Shown in pieces: positions 6,277 to 9,930 of a stretch of 9,930 nucleotides of DNA. Below the pieces are notes generated by a model, which worked only from the letters and a program-made list of their open reading frames with translations, was not told where the DNA came from and searched no databases. The DNA lies in contig USEE01000029.1 of the NCBI GenBank assembly GCA_900553645.1, positions 1 through 9,930 of the forward strand, written 5' to 3'. The stretch is from an uncultured Eubacteriales bacterium (lineage in GTDB: Bacteria > Bacillota_A > Clostridia > Christensenellales > Aristaeellaceae). Position numbers and translations under genes: made by a program. How positions within the stretch are numbered: position 1 is the stretch's first letter; every line of letters begins with the position of its first letter.

Positions 6277-6285
6277 AAGTAATAT

Positions 6286-7563
6286 ATGAAGGTACTCGTA
6301 GTAGGCGGTGGCGGGCGCGAGCACGCCATATGCTGGAAGCTGAGCCAGTCGCCGCGCGTGACCGAGCTGCTGTGCGCGCCCGGCAACGGCGGCATTGCAC
6401 AGGTGGCGCGCTGCATACCCGACGTAAAAGCTACCGATCTGGACGGCGTGCTGAAGCTGTGCCGCGATGAAAAGGTGGACTTTGTGGTGGTTGCGCCCGA
6501 CGACCCGCTGGCGCTGGGCATGGTGGACATGCTTACGCGCGAGGGCATACCCGCATTCGGCCCCACTCAGTCGGCCGCGCGCATGGAGTCGTCCAAGATA
6601 TTCTCTAAAAACCTGATGAAAAAGTACGGCATACCAACCGCGGCATACGAGACGTTCGACGACGCTCAGGCGGCGCTGGATTACGTCGCAACCGCCAAAA
6701 CGCCTATCGTAATAAAGGCCGATGGTCTGGCGCTGGGCAAGGGCGTAATCATCGCCAAGACCAACGCAGAAGCCGCCGACGCGGTGCGCTCCATGATGCT
6801 GGAGGGCGCGTTTAAGCAGAGCGGCAAGCGCGTGGTTATCGAGGAGTTTATGAGCGGCCGCGAGTGCACCGTGCTGTGCTTCTGCGACGAGCACGCAATT
6901 GTGCCCATGCCGTCCTCGCAGGATCACAAGCGCGCGCTTGATAACGACGAGGGGCTTAACACCGGCGGCATGGGTGCGGTTGCGCCCACTCCGTTCTACG
7001 ATAAGGCGACCGCCAAGCGCGTGTACGACGAGATTTTGAAGCCTACTCTGGACGCGATGAACGCCGAGGGGCTTAACTTCCGCGGCGTATTGTACGCAGG
7101 TTTGATGCTTACAAGCGACGGCCCCAAGGTGGTGGAGTACAACGCGCGCTTTGGCGACCCCGAGACGCAGGCGGTGCTGCCACTGCTCAAGACCGACCTG
7201 ATGGACATATTTGAGGCGGTCAGCAAGGGTGAGCTGGAAAAAGTAAATATCGAATGGCGCGATGACGCAAGCGCGGCGTGCGTGGTGCTGGCCTCGGGCG
7301 GCTATCCGGTCAAGTACCAGAGCGGCTACGAGATAACCGGCATTGACGCGGCCGAAAAGACCGGCGCTAAAGTGTTCCACGCGGGCACAAAGCAGGACGG
7401 CGACAAGCTGCTTACCGCGGGCGGGCGCGTGCTGGGAGTGACGGCGCTGGCCGATACTCTGCCCGACGCGCTAAAAGCGGCATACGCGGCGGCGGAAAAG
7501 ATCAGCTTCAAGGACATGCACATGCGTCATGACATAGGCGCAAACGCACTGCGCAAGGATTGA
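6286..7563 (+). CDS. purD: PurD, phosphoribosylamine-glycine ligase (GAR synthetase)
   Basis: The 425-residue ATP-grasp enzyme joins glycine to phosphoribosylamine, the second step of the pathway. It shows the N-terminal MKVLVVGGGGREHA (residues 1-14), VVVAPDDPLALGMVD (67-81; many PurD have VVGPEAPLVAGIVD), the ATP-grasp VIKADGLALGKGVIIA (142-157), EEFMSGRECTVL (186-197), NTGGMGAVAP (225-234), the metal-binding VVEYNARFGDPETQ (282-295) and a C-terminal MRHDIGANAL (413-422). Length and domain order are complete. It starts at ATG 6286 behind AGGAGG. It is separated from purH by 311 bases of hairpins and the MITE-like element, so it may be transcribed by read-through or from a promoter of its own. 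Its product feeds PurN. Confidence 0.97.
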   Translation: MKVLVVGGGGREHAICWKLSQSPRVTELLCAPGNGGIAQVARCIPDVKATDLDGVLKLCRDEKVDFVVVAPDDPLALGMVDMLTREGIPAFGPTQSAARMESSKIFSKNLMKKYGIPTAAYETFDDAQAALDYVATAKTPIVIKADGLALGKGVIIAKTNAEAADAVRSMMLEGAFKQSGKRVVIEEFMSGRECTVLCFCDEHAIVPMPSSQDHKRALDNDEGLNTGGMGAVAPTPFYDKATAKRVYDEILKPTLDAMNAEGLNFRGVLYAGLMLTSDGPKVVEYNARFGDPETQAVLPLLKTDLMDIFEAVSKGELEKVNIEWRDDASAACVVLASGGYPVKYQSGYEITGIDAAEKTGAKVFHAGTKQDGDKLLTAGGRVLGVTALADTLPDALKAAYAAAEKISFKDMHMRHDIGANALRKD

Positions 7564-7603
7564 CGGGCGAACGGGGGGCTGCATACGCGCGGCCTCCCGC
7601 CCG
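7564..7603 (+). other. GC-rich hairpin between purD and the HAD gene
   Basis: CGGGCG (7564-7569) directly after the purD stop can pair with CGCCCG (7598-7603), and GGGGGGC (7573-7579) can pair with GCCTCCC (7592-7598) with one G-U pair; the two pairings share one base, so they would compete or shift by a base. No T tract follows. It may attenuate read-through into the next gene. Confidence 0.35.
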
Positions 7604-7629
7604 CTAGTGTGAAGGGACGTGGCTCGATC

Positions 7630-8403
7630 ATGGATATTCGCATGATAGCAGTGGATCTGGACGGCACGCTGCTGCATGATGATAAGACGGTTTCGGCTTA
7701 CACCGTGGATGTGCTGAGGCGTTGTCAGGCGCGCGGAATAGCGGTCACGTTCGCCACGGCGCGCGCGCCGCGCGTGGCGCTCAGGTTCGCGGGCGTAATC
7801 AATCCGGATGCAGCGTCATACCATAATGGCGCGCGCGTGGTTGGCTTTGACGGCACGCAGACGTATAATGCCCTGACCGGCGCACAGGCGATGGAAATAA
7901 TGCGAATCGTCTGCGAATATAGGCCGGAAGAAAAATTCGCGCTGGAACTGGATGGTGAAATGCGGGCAAATTTTGACATGTCGTTCGTGCGTGGATGTGA
8001 AGATTACGTGCCGGATGATTTCTCGAATACCCCGGAAGGGAGCGTATATAATGTGCTGCTTAGCCGCGTTGAACCCGGCGATATTGAACGCATAGCGGAC
8101 ATGCTGCCCGAATATGCAATGATAAGGCCGTGTGAAGCCACAATGGCGCTGATAATTCCGCGCGGCGCGGATAAATTTGAGGGCGTTAAACGAATGGCCG
8201 AGTCCGGCGGCATACCTCTGGAAAACGTCGCGGCATTCGGCGACGACATGACCGATGTTGAAATGCTTAGGGGCTGCGGAGTGGGCGTGGCGGTGGAAAA
8301 CGCCAAGCCTGCGGTTAAGGCGGCGGCAGATGGCGTCTGCGCGTCCAACGAGCAGGACGGTGTGGCGCGCTGGCTCGCGCAAAACGTGCTGGGCGAGGAA
8401 TAA
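7630..8403 (+). CDS. Cof-type HAD-superfamily phosphatase (class IIB)
   Basis: The 257-residue protein has the four HAD motifs: DLDGTLL with nucleophile Asp9 and acid/base Asp11 (residues 9-15), FATAR with Thr43 (41-45), Lys182 in ADKFEGVKR, and GDDMTDVEML (204-213). The cap between motifs II and III (about 50-175) is the C2B type of the Cof family, which dephosphorylates sugar phosphates, nucleotides and flavin or pyridoxal phosphates. Motif IV has Thr208 where GDxxND is more usual. ATG 7630 is preferred; AAGGGA at 7612-7617 is 12 bases away, rather far, and a GTG at 7609 has no ribosome binding site. It follows purD by 66 bases in the same direction and ends at a strong terminator. Substrate not deducible. 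Confidence 0.88.
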   Translation: MDIRMIAVDLDGTLLHDDKTVSAYTVDVLRRCQARGIAVTFATARAPRVALRFAGVINPDAASYHNGARVVGFDGTQTYNALTGAQAMEIMRIVCEYRPEEKFALELDGEMRANFDMSFVRGCEDYVPDDFSNTPEGSVYNVLLSRVEPGDIERIADMLPEYAMIRPCEATMALIIPRGADKFEGVKRMAESGGIPLENVAAFGDDMTDVEMLRGCGVGVAVENAKPAVKAAADGVCASNEQDGVARWLAQNVLGEE

Positions 8404-8410
8404 AAAGCAA

Positions 8411-8443
8411 GGGAGCGGCAGAATGCGCATTCTGTCCGCTCCC
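8411..8443. terminator. Bidirectional terminator between convergent genes
   Basis: GGGAGCGG (8411-8418) pairs with CCGCTCCC (8436-8443) and CAGAAT (8419-8424) with ATTCTG (8429-8434), giving a 14-base-pair stem with a GCGC loop and one bulged T (8435). ATTTATAT follows on the plus strand; on the minus strand the hairpin is followed by TTGCTTTTTA. It lies eight bases after the HAD stop and 18 bases from the end of the minus-strand gene, so it can serve both. Confidence 0.85.
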
Positions 8444-8461
8444 ATTTATATCACATCATAT

Positions 8462-9718
8462 TCAGTCGTTCAGCCCATCCACAGCCATATCGACAAGCAT
8501 ATCCGCCGTGTCCCGATTGAGCGGCATCACCCGTCCGAAGTACATGAAGTAATTCAGCATCGACCACAGCACCTCATACCCGCCGCGGTCGTATTCCTCT
8601 GCCGTGGGCAGGTAGCCCATGCAGCCGTTCGTATACCCGCCCAAGAACGCAAGCCGCCCCGCGAGCGCCTGTACAGCCAGCGCCAGTTCGCACATGACCT
8701 CGTTAGGTATGCCGATAAGCGCGCCTTCGTTCAGTCGGAAGAATTGCATAGAAGCATACTCGCGCTGACGCAAAACGCCCTGCGCATTAAGCCGCTCTAC
8801 CTCGGCGAGCCAGCGCGTACCGTCGATGCCCGCCTTGACCCGCGCTTCATCCGCGATTTCATGCGCGCGCCGCATATCGGGCACGTCGGCCCAGAGTTCG
8901 CCGCGCCTTACGTACATGTTCAGGCGGTAAACGTCCTGCTGCTGTATAGCGTGGAAAGCGTCGTTCGCCCCGGCCAGTACCGCGCGCGCCATTTCGCTCA
9001 GCGCGTCGCGAGTGCGCGTGAAGCGCCCGCTGTCGTCCGCGTCGGGCGGGTTTATCTGTGAATCGAATAAGCGTGGGGCGATGTTGCCCGCCGCGCCCTG
9101 GGTAATTATGACCGGGCAGTCCCACTCGCGCGTAAGCAGATCGCGCGCTGAGCCGAACCAGTCGGGTGATATAAATGAGTTGTCGCTTTTAAGCGAATTG
9201 CCGTGCGCGGTCAGCCGCATTACGGCCAGCATTGGCGCGCCCGTATCAGCGTCGGTGAACTTGAGCATCCCCGCGCGCCTGTCGAGCGCGCCGTCCGTAC
9301 TGCGCCGGTTCACGCCTATGTTAACGTCAGCACAGCTCCAGCCCGCAAGCACGGGCCGCATGTCGCCAAGCGCCCGCCGCGCCGCCGAAAGTATGCGCGT
9401 ATCTGCCCAGTCTGCCCACTCGGGTTCTGCGCTGTCGTTGGGCGCGGCGTGCGTGTGCGAAAAGCATAGCATGACCTGTTCAGCCTCCACGCCAATCAGC
9501 TTGCCTAAATTTTGCCTTAGCCTTAGCGCGTGTTCAATGCCGAAGCCGATATGATCTATCGCCGCGAGTAGGCACGAAAAGCCATCCATGCGCAGTACCG
9601 CGACTTGGGCAATAAGTGGTTGCGCCACGCCCTGAGATGACCTTCGGTTGCTGAATCCGATCAAATCGACCGGACAAGTGGGCGTAATATCGATACTTGC
9701 AAATCCCAGTTCCAACAT
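8462..9718 (-). CDS. Neutral/alkaline ceramidase-like family protein, cytoplasmic
   Basis: The 418-residue product matches the N-terminal domain family of neutral/alkaline non-lysosomal ceramidases. Visible motifs are GFASIDITP (residues 5-13), LIGFSNRR (19-26), FSHTHAAPN (86-94, metal-binding His88 and His90), GVNRRS (135-140), TAHGNSL (170-176, His172), TQGAAGNIAPR (206-216), IPNEVMCELAL and YTNGCMGYLPTAEEYDRGGYEV (362-383). The metal site therefore looks complete, but where true ceramidases carry the nucleophile serine, in an AGNxSPN-like segment, this protein has Ala214. It also lacks a signal peptide and is shorter than secreted ceramidases, so another amidase or esterase role is likelier. 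ATG 9718 has GGAGG ten bases upstream (plus-strand 9729-9733); the frame extends 33 codons upstream without a ribosome binding site or family match. Confidence 0.8.
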   Translation of the reverse strand: MLELGFASIDITPTCPVDLIGFSNRRSSQGVAQPLIAQVAVLRMDGFSCLLAAIDHIGFGIEHALRLRQNLGKLIGVEAEQVMLCFSHTHAAPNDSAEPEWADWADTRILSAARRALGDMRPVLAGWSCADVNIGVNRRSTDGALDRRAGMLKFTDADTGAPMLAVMRLTAHGNSLKSDNSFISPDWFGSARDLLTREWDCPVIITQGAAGNIAPRLFDSQINPPDADDSGRFTRTRDALSEMARAVLAGANDAFHAIQQQDVYRLNMYVRRGELWADVPDMRRAHEIADEARVKAGIDGTRWLAEVERLNAQGVLRQREYASMQFFRLNEGALIGIPNEVMCELALAVQALAGRLAFLGGYTNGCMGYLPTAEEYDRGGYEVLWSMLNYFMYFGRVMPLNRDTADMLVDMAVDGLND

Positions 9719-9728
9719 ATTCAATTGT

Positions 9729-9749
9729 CCTCCGCGTAAAATTGCGCGG
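9729..9749 (-). promoter_or_regulatory. Ribosome binding site partly inside a hairpin
   Basis: In the minus-strand mRNA, CCGCG (plus 9745-9749) pairs with CGCGG (plus 9732-9736) across an 8-base loop. The last two G of the second arm are the first two of the GGAGG ribosome binding site (plus 9729-9733). Folding would partly hide the site and could lower translation. An imperfect GC-rich stem lies further upstream (9773-9801). Confidence 0.4.
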
Positions 9750-9837
9750 ATTACGACCTGGCCTCGCACGGCGGCCCGCCCCTTCGCCTCGGGACGCGGC
9801 CATGTATTTGCGCGCACTCAGCCGATACCGCAGCGCC

Positions 9838-9866
9838 ATTATATCACCGCTCTGATGCGAACGCAA
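9838..9866 (-). promoter_or_regulatory. Sigma-A-type promoter of the ceramidase-like gene
   Basis: Reading the minus strand, a perfect TATAAT -10 box (plus 9838-9843) follows TTGCGT (plus 9861-9866) by exactly 17 bases. The -35 matches TTGACA in only its first three bases. Transcription would begin near 9830, leaving a leader of about 110 bases before ATG 9718. It is the best promoter in the window. Confidence 0.65.
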
Positions 9867-9899
9867 GTTTTGGCGGCGGCTTGCACTCAAAATGCGCAC

Positions 9900-9930
9900 T
9901 AGAGTGTGTCTCAAAAATTCCTTAATCCGC
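9900..9930 (+). mobile_element. Left end of a second copy of the MITE-like element, cut by the window edge
   Basis: TAGAGTGTGTCTC followed by AAAAATTCC (9900-9921) is identical to 6079-6100 in the element between purH and purD. The sequences then differ: TTAATCCGC here against GGAGTACGC there. The base before TA is C rather than T, so the match begins exactly at the TA, as expected for a TA-targeted insertion. The right end lies outside the window. It begins 34 bases upstream of the ceramidase-like gene's -35 box. Confidence 0.7.

Noticed and set aside
6265..7380. A 371-codon minus-strand frame opposite purD
   Set aside because: It is the antisense shadow of a complete PurD with all conserved motifs.
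9012..9554. A 180-codon plus-strand frame opposite the ceramidase-like gene
   Set aside because: It is Ser/Ala/Pro-rich with no family match and lies inside a well-supported minus-strand gene with a promoter and ribosome binding site.
1..9930. CRISPR array, tRNA, rRNA, toxin-antitoxin or phage defence genes
   Set aside because: No regularly spaced repeats, cloverleaf sequences or defence-type proteins were seen in the intergenic stretches.

Overview
The window looks like chromosomal DNA from a GC-rich member of the Bacillota, most likely a Clostridia-type anaerobe. The basis is the style of the protein sequences (clostridial-looking PurE, PurD and PurH motifs), strong GGAGG-type ribosome binding sites, a run of 4-base ATGA gene overlaps, and a LarC-type nickel-pincer cofactor gene. 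The genus cannot be read from the sequence. One oddity is frequent use of ATA for isoleucine in GC-rich genes (12 of 18 Ile codons in purN).

Layout. Positions 1-432 are AT-richer and hold no convincing gene; an extended -10 promoter sits at the end. A stand-alone LarC C-terminal domain gene (433-891) follows. A 328-base leader (892-1219) contains a weak terminator, nested inverted repeats, two PurBox-like half-sites and an inverted repeat flanking a candidate -10 box. The de novo purine genes follow: purE (1220-1729), purM (1733-2767), purN (2764-3402), a tandem-GNAT acetyltransferase of unknown substrate (3399-4235) and purH (4232-5974). purM/purN, purN/GNAT and GNAT/purH all overlap by ATGA, so these genes form one translationally coupled block. 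A 311-base gap (5975-6285) is packed with inverted repeats, including a MITE-like element with perfect terminal repeats and TA flanks. purD (6286-7563) and a Cof-type HAD phosphatase (7630-8403) follow. A bidirectional terminator separates them from a convergent gene on the minus strand (8462-9718) for a cytoplasmic member of the neutral-ceramidase-like family. That gene has its own promoter, and the left end of a second copy of the MITE-like element lies at the window edge (9900-9930).

How the genes work together. PurD makes GAR, PurN formylates it, PurM closes the imidazole ring to AIR, PurE carboxylates AIR, and PurH performs the last two steps to IMP. purF, purL/Q/S, purK, purC and purB are not in this window. 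PurN and PurH both use 10-formyl-tetrahydrofolate, and the GNAT gene lies between them. The HAD phosphatase and the ceramidase-like protein have no obvious role in the pathway.

Most of the window is ordinary housekeeping DNA. The items most worth a second look are the GNAT locked into the pur operon, a roughly 60-residue insertion in PurH, the lone LarC2 domain, the TA-flanked MITE pair, the structured purE leader and the ATA codon preference.
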